64,000 nucleotides of DNA from Opitutales bacterium (GTDB lineage: Bacteria > Verrucomicrobiota > Verrucomicrobiia > Opitutales > Oceanipulchritudinaceae). The stretch lies in contig JAFIGG010000005.1 in the NCBI GenBank assembly GCA_020831485.1, positions 32,718-96,717 of the forward strand, in the 5' to 3' direction. The notes beneath the pieces are model-generated. The model saw nothing but the letters and a program-made list of their open reading frames with translations, did not search any database and was not told the DNA's origin. The position numbers and the translations under genes were made by a program. This document shows positions 18,439 to 28,529 of the stretch, in pieces (positions within the stretch are counted from its first letter, which is position 1; the number at the start of each line of letters is the position of its first letter).

Positions 18439-18897
18439 ATGAAAAAATTCCTCATGTTACTGCTTCCTTTGTTTGTACTGCCGGGTTGCGAAACCATTCC
18501 TGAGCCATCGCCCATGACTGCCCAAGAACGCACCGTCCGCCTAATAGCGGAGAGCACTCGAACAGTGGTCATACCCAAAGAACTGAAGTTTTACGATAAT
18601 GAGGAGCCGGCCCGCGGAATCCATCTGCCTCCGGGCGAATATTTGCTCGAAGCTGAAGACGACGAGTATTACTACTACCTGGCCCCGGAGCGGATTAGCT
18701 TCCGCATGATGATACGGACCATCGTTGCGGACGAGCAAAACCTTCCCGGCGGATTGATGCTCAGCAAAGAACCGCGGAGGAACAACCCGGCAGCTATCTA
18801 TCTTCAGGCGAGCGGAACGATGCGAATCCTGACCTGGAAACTCGACCAACGCTTTATGAACCGGGAGGGTGAGGACTGGTCGCGGTCGGGGAATTGA
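18439..18897 (+). CDS. Putative lipoprotein
   Basis: A 152-residue protein starting at ATG 18439 (MKKFLMLLLPLFVLPGCETI) with a clear signal peptide and lipobox LPGC, so Cys17 should be lipidated. The mature part is acidic at first, with a tyrosine-rich patch (EDDEYYYYLAPERI), and then beta-rich. I do not recognise the family. The frame is open upstream to 18343 inside nhaC, but only the 18439 start gives a lipoprotein signal. It follows nhaC by 13 bases and is probably the last gene of this operon. Confidence 0.65.
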   Translation: MKKFLMLLLPLFVLPGCETIPEPSPMTAQERTVRLIAESTRTVVIPKELKFYDNEEPARGIHLPPGEYLLEAEDDEYYYYLAPERISFRMMIRTIVADEQNLPGGLMLSKEPRRNNPAAIYLQASGTMRILTWKLDQRFMNREGEDWSRSGN

Positions 18898-18951
18898 GAT
18901 GGAGCTACGGTTGTCCGGATGGATCGTCGACGTGGTTGCTGGAAAATTAAT

Positions 18952-19326
<375 letters not shown>

Positions 19327-19329
19327 CGG

Positions 19330-20466
19330 TCAGTTTGCTTCCTGTTCCTGATCCTCATCCTCTTCTTTAACCGCATATTGTTGCAGAGGAGGCTGGAGGA
19401 TTTCGAGCTCAAAACGCTTGCCCCGGAGGTCAACGCTGAGGCCGCCTTTTTCGATAGAATCTGTTTCGATCAAAACTGAGCCAATTGGAGCATTCAGAAT
19501 GGGAGAGTGGCTACCGGACAAGACCCGACCGACTTCGCGATCTCCCTGAAGGACGGTCGCCCCTTCGCGGGCGATACGGCGGTCTTTCATGCGAAAATAC
19601 GCTACCTTGCGCTTCAGGCCCTGATCCTTGTTCGATTTGAGTTTGGCTTTACCGTTGAAGTCCGGCTCCTTTGCCAGTTTCACGACCCAGCTGAGACCGG
19701 CCGTGAGAGGATCGATCTCCTCGCTCAATTCGTGTCCATACAGCGGGTAACCGGCTTCAAGGCGAAGGCTGTCTCTGGCACCCAGACCGCAGAGTGCGAT
19801 GCCGTGGGGAATGCCCGCTGTCAGCAATGTTTCGGCAAAAATTTCAGCACTCTCCGCAGGGATGTAAATCTCGAATCCATCTTCGCCAGTGTAACCAGTG
19901 CGGCTCGCGATAACGGGAATACCGGACCATTCCCGCTCAATAAAGTGGAAGCGCTTCAAAGGCTTCAGGTCCGGCCAGGTCAGCACCATACTGGTAATCG
20001 TTTCTGCCTTTGGACCCTGCAGGGCGATCAAGCCATAGGCGTCGGAAACGTCGTTTACCTCACAGTCGAAATCCCCGGCGACCTTTTGCATCCACTCGAA
20101 ATCCTTGTCCCGATTGGAGGCATTGACACACAGAAAGTATTTGTCGTCACCCCGGCAGTAGACAATCAGGTCATCGATCGGTTTCCCCTCCCCATCGCAC
20201 ATCACATTATACTGCGCCTGACCGACTTTTACCCGGTCAATGTCGTTGGTGACCAGCTTCTGCAGAAAGGCCTTTGCTTCGGGTCCTTCCACCGTAATTT
20301 CTCCCATGTGCGAGACATCGAACATCCCGGCATTTTCGCGCACGGCGCGGTGCTCTTCCAGAATGGACGAGTATTGAATCGGCATGTTCCAGCCGGCAAA
20401 GGGTCCCATGCGGGCGCGGTGGCGCTCGTGGAATCTCCAGAGAGGCGTTGGTTTCAAATCAGACAT
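19330..20466 (-). CDS. gcvT: Aminomethyltransferase, glycine cleavage T protein
   Basis: A 378-residue T protein that releases ammonia from the aminomethyl-lipoyl H protein and forms 5,10-methylene-tetrahydrofolate. Folate-binding family motifs are visible: FDVSHMGEI, YNVMCDGEGKPIDDLIVY, NASNRDKDFEWM, SRTGYTGEDGFEIYIP and ARDSLRLEAGYPLYGHEL. The start ATG 20466 (MSDLKPTPLWRFHE) fits the family better than 20502. A short acidic tail rich in Glu and Gln ends the protein. gcvH and gcvP are not in the window. I saw no glycine riboswitch upstream. erpA-like follows at once. Confidence 0.94.
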   Translation of the reverse strand: MSDLKPTPLWRFHERHRARMGPFAGWNMPIQYSSILEEHRAVRENAGMFDVSHMGEITVEGPEAKAFLQKLVTNDIDRVKVGQAQYNVMCDGEGKPIDDLIVYCRGDDKYFLCVNASNRDKDFEWMQKVAGDFDCEVNDVSDAYGLIALQGPKAETITSMVLTWPDLKPLKRFHFIEREWSGIPVIASRTGYTGEDGFEIYIPAESAEIFAETLLTAGIPHGIALCGLGARDSLRLEAGYPLYGHELSEEIDPLTAGLSWVVKLAKEPDFNGKAKLKSNKDQGLKRKVAYFRMKDRRIAREGATVLQGDREVGRVLSGSHSPILNAPIGSVLIETDSIEKGGLSVDLRGKRFELEILQPPLQQYAVKEEDEDQEQEAN

Positions 20467-20594
20467 ACCGCGCAACCTGCCACGAACTCCCCAGTTTATC
20501 AATCATGAATCCTCGTTCAATGGGGTCGCACCACTTAGCGTAAACCAGAATCCGTGTCGTAAGCCGAAATGAGTTCATCAAATCTGGTTTCCCA

Positions 20595-21410
20595 ATGACT
20601 GACACCGTTGTCCACCTGCGCACCCGGTATTATCAGCAATTCGACGCCGATCCTTGCCTGCAAGTTCCCGCCGAATCCTTTGGCGGCTGGAAAACGGCGC
20701 AACTGCCTCTGGATTTGAAGCGCAGTGCGCTGGTTGTTATGCACGCCTGGGATTACGGCTCAGCGGAAAGCTTCCCCGGCTGGCGCCGAGTGGTCGAATA
20801 CATCCCACGTGCAGAACGGATTTGTAAGGAGGTCTTACCGGACTTATTACGCAGCGTTAGGTCCTCGCCCATGCAGGTTTTCCACGTCGTAAGTGAAGGC
20901 GATTACTACCGGGACTATCCCGGCTTCAAGCAGGCAAAATCTTTGGTGCCAGGCACCCCAAAAAAGACGAAGTCCATCGATCCAGGCGAGGTGTATTCTC
21001 AGTTGAAGGCATTTCGATCTAAGGCGGTTTATGTCGGCGAAGGCAATCAAGTGGATGTCCAAGCAGGCTTTGCCCGCCTCGATTTTGCAGCAGAGGCCCG
21101 GCCGCTGGATGACGAAGGCATAGCGGAAGATGCTGACCAGCTTCTGGCGCTGTGTCGCGAGCACCAGGTGGACCACTTGATCTACGTCGGTTTTGCGCTC
21201 AATTGGTGTCTCTTGCAATCGCCTGGTGGAATGGTGGACATGCGCCGCCATGGCCTGCTGTGCTCAACTATTCCTGAAGCCGTCACAGCGGTTGAAAATA
21301 AGGAGTCTGCGCGCAGGGAAGGGGAGAAGATGAGCGCTCTTTGGCGGGTCGCCCTGGAGTATGGGTTTGTGTATGCCCTAGCCGATTTCAGCGAAGCTCT
21401 GAAACCGTAG
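20595..21410 (+). CDS. Isochorismatase-like cysteine hydrolase
   Basis: A 271-residue protein of the isochorismatase-like hydrolase superfamily. The core strand LKRSALVVMHAWDYGSA sits where the catalytic Asp strand lies, with the Asp displaced (HAWD instead of VIDMQ). The nucleophile region is LIYVGFALNWCLLQSPGGMV, with Cys at the expected place. The pattern then follows as RRHGLLCSTIPEAVTAVENK. The altered Asp motif makes the substrate uncertain; it may hydrolyse an amide or C-N bond. It is divergent from gcvT, with 128 bases between. Confidence 0.75.
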   Translation: MTDTVVHLRTRYYQQFDADPCLQVPAESFGGWKTAQLPLDLKRSALVVMHAWDYGSAESFPGWRRVVEYIPRAERICKEVLPDLLRSVRSSPMQVFHVVSEGDYYRDYPGFKQAKSLVPGTPKKTKSIDPGEVYSQLKAFRSKAVYVGEGNQVDVQAGFARLDFAAEARPLDDEGIAEDADQLLALCREHQVDHLIYVGFALNWCLLQSPGGMVDMRRHGLLCSTIPEAVTAVENKESARREGEKMSALWRVALEYGFVYALADFSEALKP

Positions 21411-21516
21411 ATCTGACAGTCAACTCTTTTTGCAGTGTTGTGCCCTTGCGGCTTGGTCGGGGTGAGTTATTGAAGGGATGCAAGTTCTGGAAGCTTTAAC
21501 CCCACTCATTCTATTC

Positions 21517-23394
21517 ATGTTCTACCCTTCTTTGCTCCGCCGTCCCTTCGTTTCAGTTATCACTGCCTTGCTCGCTCTCTGCGCCGGCCTTTCCGCGCAG
21601 ATGCAGGTCGAAGCCCTGCAACGGGGCCTTATAGCAATTCAGCAAGAAGATGGCTTCTACCTGAGCTGGCGCCTGCTGGGCACCGAACCCTACGAGACCG
21701 CCTTCAATGTTTATCGCGACGGTGAACTCCTGAACGAAGAGCCGTTGTCAGGTGCCACTATTTTTATGGATGACGAAGGTTCTGCTGAGAGCCACTATAC
21801 GGTGAATGCAGTCATCGACGGAGCCGAAGTCGATGCCAGCGAACCGGCGCGGATGATTCTGAACACCGAGGGCGCAAATGCCGGCTATTTTGACATTCCG
21901 CTACAGCGCCCGGAGACCGGGCCGCAGGGTGGCAGCTACTCGCCGAATGACGCCAGTGCGGGTGACCTGAACGGCGACGGGCACTATGAGATTGTTCTGA
22001 TGTGGGAACCCTCCAATGCCAGGGACAATGCACACCGCGGGATTACCGACAATGTGCTGCTGGACGCCTATACGCTGGATGGCGAGCTGCTCTGGCGGAT
22101 CGACCTCGGGCCGAACATTCGTGCCGGCGCCCACTACACACAGTTTATGGTTTATGACTTCGATGGCAACGGCCGTTCCGAGATAATGGTCAAGACGGCG
22201 CCGGGCACTGTTGATGGCGAAGGCAACTTTATCGCCAAAGGTCCGGCCGCAGATGCTGACCATTCTGCCATCTACCGCAATAGAGCGGGATACATCATCG
22301 AAGGACCCGAATACTTGACTGTGTTCGATGGCCTTTCGGGTGCGGAACTGGATACGGCTGAATACTTTCCCGTGCGAGGCGATGTGTCGGCCTGGGGCGA
22401 TAGCCATGGCAATCGGGTCGATCGCTTCAATGCGGCGGTGGCCTACCTCGATGGAGAACGTCCGAGTGCGGTTTTTCAGCGGGGATATTACACCCGGCTG
22501 ACCATGGCCGCCTGGGATTGGCGCGATGGCAAACTGACGTGTCGCTGGACCTTTGACTCCGATGAGCCTGGTAATGAAAGCTACTACGGGCAGGGGAACC
22601 ATCAGCTTTCCGTAGCAGATGTAAACAACAACGGCCGTCACGATATCATCACCGGACCGGCGGTGATCGGCAGCGATGGCCAAGGCCTGCACAATGTGGC
22701 CGAGACCATTAACCCGGACGGGCACGGCGATGCCCTGCATGTGACCCAAATGATCAAGGGCGATCCAACGCCGTATATCTTCATGCCCTTCGAGGGCGCC
22801 GGCGGATTGGCTTTGCGCCCGGGGAATTCTGCGGAATACCTCTGGTATTTTCACGAGGGCGTGGATCATGGCCGGGGCGTGGCCGCCGAGCTGGATCCGG
22901 AAATGCCCGGATTCCACTTCTGGGGTTCCGGTGAGGCCGGTTCCAACTTGTTTAATTTCAATGGTGAGCGGGTTGGCAATTCACCTTCTTCGGTCAACCA
23001 TGTAATCTGGTGGAACGGCGAACTGAGCCGGGAACTGCTGAACCGCAATACCATCGAGCAATGGCACATTCGCGAAAACCGACCAACCCGCCTGTTGACG
23101 GCCGAAGGTGCCAGCTCAATCAATGGCACAAAGGCAAATCCCAACCTTCAAGCCGACTTGTTCGGCGATTGGCGCGAGGAAGTGATTTTCAATCTGAACG
23201 ATACCCATTTGCGGGTATACACCACCACGATGCCCACCGAGTACCGACTGCCGACCTTGATGCACGATCCGGTATATCGGGTGGCCATTGCCTGGCAAAA
23301 CTCCTCTTACAATCAGCCGCCACACCCGGGCTATTATATCGCTACGGATATGCTTTTTCCGCCGCCTCCTCTGAATGTGAAAACCCCTGAGTAG
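21517..23394 (+). CDS. PL11 rhamnogalacturonan lyase
   Basis: A 625-residue secreted polysaccharide lyase, family 11, which cleaves rhamnogalacturonan I from pectin-like glycans by beta-elimination. The signal peptide is MFYPSLLRRPFVSVITALLA and ends near GLSAQ; an ATG at 21478 is also possible and would add 13 residues. The eight-bladed propeller carries calcium-binding loops (DLNGDGHYEIVL, DFDGNGRSEIMVKTAPGT, DVNNNGRHDIITGP). The C-terminal blade has ADLFGDWREEVIFNL and a PHPGYYIATDM ending. The SSS symporter downstream could import released sugars. Confidence 0.9.
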   Translation: MFYPSLLRRPFVSVITALLALCAGLSAQMQVEALQRGLIAIQQEDGFYLSWRLLGTEPYETAFNVYRDGELLNEEPLSGATIFMDDEGSAESHYTVNAVIDGAEVDASEPARMILNTEGANAGYFDIPLQRPETGPQGGSYSPNDASAGDLNGDGHYEIVLMWEPSNARDNAHRGITDNVLLDAYTLDGELLWRIDLGPNIRAGAHYTQFMVYDFDGNGRSEIMVKTAPGTVDGEGNFIAKGPAADADHSAIYRNRAGYIIEGPEYLTVFDGLSGAELDTAEYFPVRGDVSAWGDSHGNRVDRFNAAVAYLDGERPSAVFQRGYYTRLTMAAWDWRDGKLTCRWTFDSDEPGNESYYGQGNHQLSVADVNNNGRHDIITGPAVIGSDGQGLHNVAETINPDGHGDALHVTQMIKGDPTPYIFMPFEGAGGLALRPGNSAEYLWYFHEGVDHGRGVAAELDPEMPGFHFWGSGEAGSNLFNFNGERVGNSPSSVNHVIWWNGELSRELLNRNTIEQWHIRENRPTRLLTAEGASSINGTKANPNLQADLFGDWREEVIFNLNDTHLRVYTTTMPTEYRLPTLMHDPVYRVAIAWQNSSYNQPPHPGYYIATDMLFPPPPLNVKTPE

Positions 23395-23475
23395 ATTTTG
23401 CAGGACAATCAACCTGAGGGCCGATCAAGGAACGGCGCTTGAATTCAAGGCTCAGCCTGCTTTATTGTTCAGGCA

Positions 23476-24429
23476 ATGAATTCAAGTGCCAAGGCGCGTA
23501 AGGTCGGAGTCGAGCTGGAACTGGGCGGCCTGGACCTCTCTACCATAGTGCAGCGGGTGCAAGCCGCTGTCGGCGGTGAGCATGAGCCCGTGAGTTTGTA
23601 TGAGTCGCGGGTAACAGGGACCTCGGTTGGCGATATGCGGGTCGAGCTGGATGCAATTCTGTTTCGGGAATTCAAGCTCAGGGGTTTTTTAAAGGGATTG
23701 CGGCTGGAAAAAGTAAAGGCAGACCTGGGTGCTCAGGTCGAAAAAGCCATGGCAACTGAGGCCCGGCGTTTCGTTCCCTTCGAGCTGGTTTTTGATCCGA
23801 TTGAAACGGACAGGATAAAGGAACTGGAGGCGGTGCGCGAATCGCTATTCCTGGGCGCGGAGGGTACCGGGGCCTCGGTCTTTAATGCTTTTGGACTGCA
23901 TTTCAATCCGGAACTTGATCCGTTGGATGCAAGTATTGTTTTGAAATACCTTCAGGCTTTTTTGATTCTATATGAGGAGTTGAAAGATCTTCATGGGATT
24001 GATTCAACCCGGCGAATCAGTCCGTTTATAGACCCTTATCCCAAAAGGTATGTCCGTAAGGTATTGAATGCTAACTACAGACCGGATATCGAGACCTTGA
24101 TCGATGACTACCTGGATGACAACCCGACCAGGAACCGACCTCTGGACCTGCTCCCGATTTTTTGTCACCTTGATGAAGAGCGGGTTCGCATGCGGCTGCC
24201 GGATGAGAAAATCAGCAAGCGCCCAACGCTGCATTACCGCTTGCCGGATTGCCGGATCGATGAACCCGGCTGGACGATCAGTGGCGAGTGGGAGGTGTGG
24301 CTGCGAGTCGAACAACTGGCGAATAATCCACGTGCTCTATACGAGCGCCTGCGCAGTGAACACCGCCGATTGAAACATCCTTGGCGGTCGACCATCCTTG
24401 CGTGGGTTAAAAAGTTGAAATTCCGATGA
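23476..24429 (+). CDS. Putative amidoligase (Amidoligase_2)
   Basis: A 317-residue protein matching the glutamine-synthetase-like amidoligase family (Amidoligase_2). The N-terminus KVGVELELGGLDL is the family metal/ATP-binding Glu motif. Further hallmarks are GDMRVELDA, FGLHFNPELDPLDASIV (His and Asn of the second core strand) and FIDPYPKRYV. The family is predicted to form amide or isopeptide bonds between a carboxylate and an amine, and is known to neighbour glutamine-amidotransferase-like peptidases, exactly as here. Its stop overlaps the next start (ATGA 24426-24429). The substrate is unknown. Confidence 0.85.
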   Translation: MNSSAKARKVGVELELGGLDLSTIVQRVQAAVGGEHEPVSLYESRVTGTSVGDMRVELDAILFREFKLRGFLKGLRLEKVKADLGAQVEKAMATEARRFVPFELVFDPIETDRIKELEAVRESLFLGAEGTGASVFNAFGLHFNPELDPLDASIVLKYLQAFLILYEELKDLHGIDSTRRISPFIDPYPKRYVRKVLNANYRPDIETLIDDYLDDNPTRNRPLDLLPIFCHLDEERVRMRLPDEKISKRPTLHYRLPDCRIDEPGWTISGEWEVWLRVEQLANNPRALYERLRSEHRRLKHPWRSTILAWVKKLKFR

Positions 24430-25205
24430 CGAAAAAACGAGCAATAGTTGCAATAACCGGTCCAGATAGAGGTGGTTTCCCCGCCTGGTTTCTGACAGCC
24501 CTGGCGGTTCGACGCGCAGGTGGCAAACCTTTGCGCCTGCGTCCGGGCAAGCATGCGGAAGCCGCGGAATTGCCAAAATTCGAGGCCCTGATCATTGGAG
24601 GTGGAGCGGATATCGCTCCGGAGCGGGCGCGCATTCCACTGCGGGAGCTGTTCCCCAAACAGGATCCCCAGGACCGCGGTAAGGGTCGCCGCATTGGTTG
24701 GCTGCTCGCGCCGTTCTTTTTGATTCTGCGTAGGATTTTCGCGGTTAAGCACTCCGGCCTTGATCCGGCTCGCGATGCCTTTGAAGAACGCTGTTTGAAA
24801 CAGGCGCTCGAGAAGAATTTGCCGGTGCTTGGAATATGCCGGGGCGCTCAGTTTATTAATGTTCATTTCGGCGGCAGCCTGCACGCGGAATTGTCGGGAT
24901 TCTATGGCGAACACGGAAATCCGGATTCGGTTTACCCTCGGAAGCGTGTGCATCTGCAGTCCGACACGCTCTTGCGTAGCTTACTTAACCGCGACAGCCT
25001 CAAAGTAAACAGCTTCCACCGCCAGGCCGTCGACCAATTGGGAGAAGGCGTGAAGGTCTCTGCCCAGGATGAGGCGAAGGTGATTCAGGCTATCGAGGTT
25101 GAAAACCACCCGTTCATCATCGGTGTTCAGTGGCATCCTGAGTACCTGCCGACATTAAACAGTCAGCAGCGTTTATTCCGAAGTTTGATTGCGGCAACTG
25201 GCTAA
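24426..25205 (+). CDS. Class I glutamine amidotransferase-like peptidase (C26)
   Basis: A 259-residue gamma-glutamyl-gamma-aminobutyrate-hydrolase-type protein. The nucleophile elbow is LGICRGAQFINVHFGG (Cys), and the second part of the triad is GVQWHPEYLP (His, Glu). An insert with basic/hydrophobic sequence (LLAPFFLILRRIFAVK) lies at about 95-115 and could touch membrane. Family members hydrolyse gamma-glutamyl amides. Coupled by ATGA overlap to the amidoligase, it probably removes or edits the group that enzyme adds, or supplies ammonia. No separate synthetase domain is fused. Confidence 0.88.
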   Translation: MTKKRAIVAITGPDRGGFPAWFLTALAVRRAGGKPLRLRPGKHAEAAELPKFEALIIGGGADIAPERARIPLRELFPKQDPQDRGKGRRIGWLLAPFFLILRRIFAVKHSGLDPARDAFEERCLKQALEKNLPVLGICRGAQFINVHFGGSLHAELSGFYGEHGNPDSVYPRKRVHLQSDTLLRSLLNRDSLKVNSFHRQAVDQLGEGVKVSAQDEAKVIQAIEVENHPFIIGVQWHPEYLPTLNSQQRLFRSLIAATG

Positions 25206-25262
25206 CCGGCGCTTGGAGGTTGCCTTTGTCTGACGGTTCTGTATGGGTCTTCAGATCGATCA

Positions 25263-26846
25263 ATGGGTAATTTTGAAGTCACTTGGATTGATATAACCGT
25301 AGTGGTCCTTTATCTGATTGGCGCTCTGGCCGTCGGATTGTATGTCAGTCGCAAAACACAGGATTCGGAAGGGTATTTCCTGGCCGGTCGCCGTTTGCTG
25401 TGGCCCCTGGTGGGTTTGTCACTGTATGCGTCGAACATGTCGGGCAGTTCCTTTGTCGGCCTTGCCGGCAGCGGCTATCACAGTGGCATTGCGGTTTACA
25501 ATTATGAGTGGGTGGCGACGGTCATTCTGATCTTTTTTGTCTTTTTCGTGTTGCCGTTTTATATCCGCTCGCGGGTATTCACCATGCCGGAGTTTCTGCA
25601 GAAGCGTTTCGACCGGCGCTCGCGGGTAATCTTTTCGGGCTTTACCCTTTTTGCGAATCTCTTCATCGATGCGGCCGCCGGTCTGTATGCGGGTGGGGTG
25701 GTGATGTCGGTGATGTATCCGGAGGTTCCTATTTGGATCCCAATTGCAATGATGGGAGTACTCGCTGGCCTGTATACTATATTCGGCGGATTGTCGGCCG
25801 TGGTGATTACGGACTCGATTCAGGCGGTCGTCCTGATTCTCGGTGCGATTCTTATTTCCGTCATCGCTTTCAGCCAGATTGACAGCTGGGAGCAGGTTGT
25901 GCAGGCGGCTCCGGAAAATGGCATGCGACTTATTCTGCCTGCAGACGATGCCTTCCTGCCTTGGCCGGGATTGTTTACGGGGGTTTTTATCATCGGCTTT
26001 TACTTCTGGGCGACCAATCAATTCATTGTTCAGCGCACTCTCGGCGCCAAGGACCTGAACCACGGTCGCTGGGGTGCCTTGTTCGCCGGATTGCTCAAGC
26101 TGCCGGTCCTTTTTCTGATGGTGCTGCCCGGCACCATTGCGCTGGTTCTTTATCCAGACCTGCCGAGTCCGGATCTGGTTTTTCCAACACTGACTTTTGA
26201 CCTCTTGCCCGTCGGCCTGCGCGGCTTCATTCTCGCCGCCATGATTGCGGCCATCATGTCGAGCATCGACTCGACCCTGAATTCGGCCTCAACCTTGGTG
26301 ACCATGGACTTTGTCAAACACCACCGCCCTCAGGTCAGTCAAAAAACCCTGGTGCGGATCGGACGAATTGTCACCGGGGTGTTCATGATTTTTGCAGTCC
26401 TGTGGGCCCCACAGATCACCCAGTTCCCGACTCTCTGGCAATACCTGCAATCCATTCTGGCGTACATCACGCCACCTGTGGTTGTTTGCTTTTTGGCCGG
26501 CCTGTTCTGGGTCCGTGCCAACAAGGATGGTGCCTTTCTGACCCTCGCAATTGGCGTCCCGCTCGGGGTAATCGGATTTTTCGCCAACGAGATATTCGGC
26601 CTCATGCAAATTCATTTTCTCTACGCCTGTTTTGCCCTCTTTATTTTCAATGCCGTCGTGATGGCAGTAGTGAGCCTTTCAACTCCCCGCCCGGCAGCGG
26701 ATGTCATTAAGAACTATACCTGGAGCCTCCAAACCTACCGTGAGGAAACCGAAGACCTCCGAGGCCTTCCCTGGTGGCAAAACTACCGCTACCAGGCACT
26801 GGTCCTGCTTTCCCTGACCATCGCGATTGTCGCCTGGTTCTGGTAA
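25263..26846 (+). CDS. Sodium/solute symporter (SSS family)
   Basis: A 527-residue Na+-coupled transporter with about 13-14 helices (LeuT fold). The SSS hallmarks are present: ITVVVLYLIGALAVGLYVSR, GYFLAGRRLLWPLVGLSLYA followed by SNMSGSSFVGLAG, FGGLSAVVITDSIQAVVLI and AAIMSSIDSTLNSASTLVT, where the Ser residues of the Na2 site lie. Sequence flavour is close to sugar (SGLT-like) transporters. It follows the GATase gene by 57 bases and the PL11 lyase by two genes, so sugar uptake is plausible. Confidence 0.9.
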   Translation: MGNFEVTWIDITVVVLYLIGALAVGLYVSRKTQDSEGYFLAGRRLLWPLVGLSLYASNMSGSSFVGLAGSGYHSGIAVYNYEWVATVILIFFVFFVLPFYIRSRVFTMPEFLQKRFDRRSRVIFSGFTLFANLFIDAAAGLYAGGVVMSVMYPEVPIWIPIAMMGVLAGLYTIFGGLSAVVITDSIQAVVLILGAILISVIAFSQIDSWEQVVQAAPENGMRLILPADDAFLPWPGLFTGVFIIGFYFWATNQFIVQRTLGAKDLNHGRWGALFAGLLKLPVLFLMVLPGTIALVLYPDLPSPDLVFPTLTFDLLPVGLRGFILAAMIAAIMSSIDSTLNSASTLVTMDFVKHHRPQVSQKTLVRIGRIVTGVFMIFAVLWAPQITQFPTLWQYLQSILAYITPPVVVCFLAGLFWVRANKDGAFLTLAIGVPLGVIGFFANEIFGLMQIHFLYACFALFIFNAVVMAVVSLSTPRPAADVIKNYTWSLQTYREETEDLRGLPWWQNYRYQALVLLSLTIAIVAWFW

Positions 26847-26920
26847 TAGCGATTCCCGCATGCCGCACACACGCGCTTTTGGTTGTAGCTCTAAGTTTCT
26901 GACTTTAAGCTGTTTACAAA

Positions 26921-27012
<92 letters not shown>

Positions 27013-27027
27013 GAAGGGAAAGTTGGT

Positions 27028-27057
27028 CATAAAGTAGAGTTGTTTGGTTTTGGTCAA
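27028..27057 (-). promoter_or_regulatory. Likely tRNA-Ser promoter
   Basis: On the minus strand TTGACC (plus 27052-27057) and TTTATG (plus 27028-27033) are spaced 18 bases, placing initiation a few bases before the tRNA 5' end at 27012. Confidence 0.45.
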
Positions 27058-27081
27058 GCCTGCATCCCTGAAAACACATAT

Positions 27082-28443
27082 TCATCGAAATCGAAATGCG
27101 AACAGGTCCGCTTCGGTCATTGAGACCCGGATGCGGATGGTTTTGCCTGCGATATCGGAAAGATTGGAGCCGACTTTCCATGGGACGAGTTGATCGATGG
27201 CATCGCCAGTCATCCAATCAGAGCTAAAAAGTATTTCGCCATCTTCTGGTGAATCGGAGGCGTCGAGGATTTCAATTTGCAGTCTGCCGGCTGCGGAAGT
27301 GCTGAAATTGATTTCGAGTGAATTACCGTCGAAGTTGAAAGGTTTGCTGAGCCAGAAACCCTCGTTTGCGCCTGCACGCAGCGAGATGAAGCCATCGGTG
27401 CGCAGGGTGTAGCGGTTGCCGTTGCGGTGGTAGAAGCTGATTTCATCGGGGCCGGTGGGGACGACATTCAATGCCAGGTAATTCGCCCGGTTGCCCCAAT
27501 GTGCTGGATCCCTGCCGGGGCGGATGAAGGCTTCTTCGAAGAGCCTGGTGTAGCTCAGTGCTCCTGCTCGCTTCGCCATGAAAAGGATGTCTGTTGAATT
27601 GCCCCTGTCTGGCATGAATCGGGTGGGCAGAGCTATATAGATATGGGGCGCACGAAAATACGGCTGAGTATTACTGGTGTAGAGGTGCTCACCGGGCCGA
27701 TTTGGATCCAGTGATACGGGCTCGCTCCAGTGAATGAAATCTTCGGAATAGCTGCGGCTGATTGTTCGCAATGAACCGTGTTGACTGTCCCAGCTGCGGA
27801 AGTAGCAGACATACTGTTTTTCCACAACGCACCAGAAGGCCACATTGTGGGAATCGAAGGCGAAGTCGTCCATTGTCAGAATCGGATCCTCCTGCAGGCG
27901 CTCCCAGTGAATTCCGTCCGGCGATGCATAGGCATAGAGGCCGCCGGTTGGGTGAACGCCCGCAATTGCCTTGTAGCGCTGCGCTGGATCAGCCTGTGGA
28001 TTTCGGTCCAGAAAAGGCGAGAAATTATGGCACCTTCCATCCTTATCCTGGGTCAGGATAACATTCCGTCCTTTCGAACTTTCCACTGAACTCAGCCCAA
28101 GATCCGGAAAGCGCCAGTGGATCCCATCGTCACTCTCTGCGTAGGCGTAGACTTCACCCCAGTTGCCGTCGTAGAATTCCCCTTCGTAGTCAGTCCGGTA
28201 GTCCCGGTAATAGGCCCGGTATAGCCCATCATCCAGAATGACTGTCGTGTACAAGGCCGGCAAAGCGCTCTTTGCCGCCATTGGCTCCGCTCTGGGTTCA
28301 TGCAGATGGAAGGCCAGGCCCTCCATTGATTCTATCAGGCGATCGTCGACGAATAGCTCCCGACGATCGCCAAGCTCAATAGAATCTGCAAGCCCCACAA
28401 TTGGGACCATGCCACACAAGACCCTTAACAGACTGCATTTCAT
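27082..28443 (-). CDS. Exported GH32/43-like propeller protein
   Basis: A 453-residue protein starting MKCSLLRVLCGMVPIVGLAD, a signal peptide. The body has repeated SDDGIHW / SPDGIHWERL / SEDFIHWSEP motifs with intervening DDFAFDSHNV and FRAPHIYIALPTRF blocks. These are typical of five-bladed beta-propellers of the GH43/GH32 superfamily found in many Verrucomicrobiota and Planctomycetes. A beta-sandwich module probably follows residue 350. Propeller Asp/Glu residues are plentiful, but I cannot assign the catalytic set or substrate. It is followed on the same strand by the tRNA-Ser gene. Confidence 0.7.
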   Translation of the reverse strand: MKCSLLRVLCGMVPIVGLADSIELGDRRELFVDDRLIESMEGLAFHLHEPRAEPMAAKSALPALYTTVILDDGLYRAYYRDYRTDYEGEFYDGNWGEVYAYAESDDGIHWRFPDLGLSSVESSKGRNVILTQDKDGRCHNFSPFLDRNPQADPAQRYKAIAGVHPTGGLYAYASPDGIHWERLQEDPILTMDDFAFDSHNVAFWCVVEKQYVCYFRSWDSQHGSLRTISRSYSEDFIHWSEPVSLDPNRPGEHLYTSNTQPYFRAPHIYIALPTRFMPDRGNSTDILFMAKRAGALSYTRLFEEAFIRPGRDPAHWGNRANYLALNVVPTGPDEISFYHRNGNRYTLRTDGFISLRAGANEGFWLSKPFNFDGNSLEINFSTSAAGRLQIEILDASDSPEDGEILFSSDWMTGDAIDQLVPWKVGSNLSDIAGKTIRIRVSMTEADLFAFRFR

Positions 28444-28529
28444 TCGGCAATTCTGGCACTGTCAATGTGCCCGCCAATGCCGAAAAGCTGGTATTTGGCT
28501 ATGCGGTAAACTGGATCTGTTCGAAAGAC

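Noticed and set aside
20467..20594. Glycine riboswitch before gcvT
   Set aside because: No glycine aptamer core or tandem aptamer pattern found by eye in either direction.
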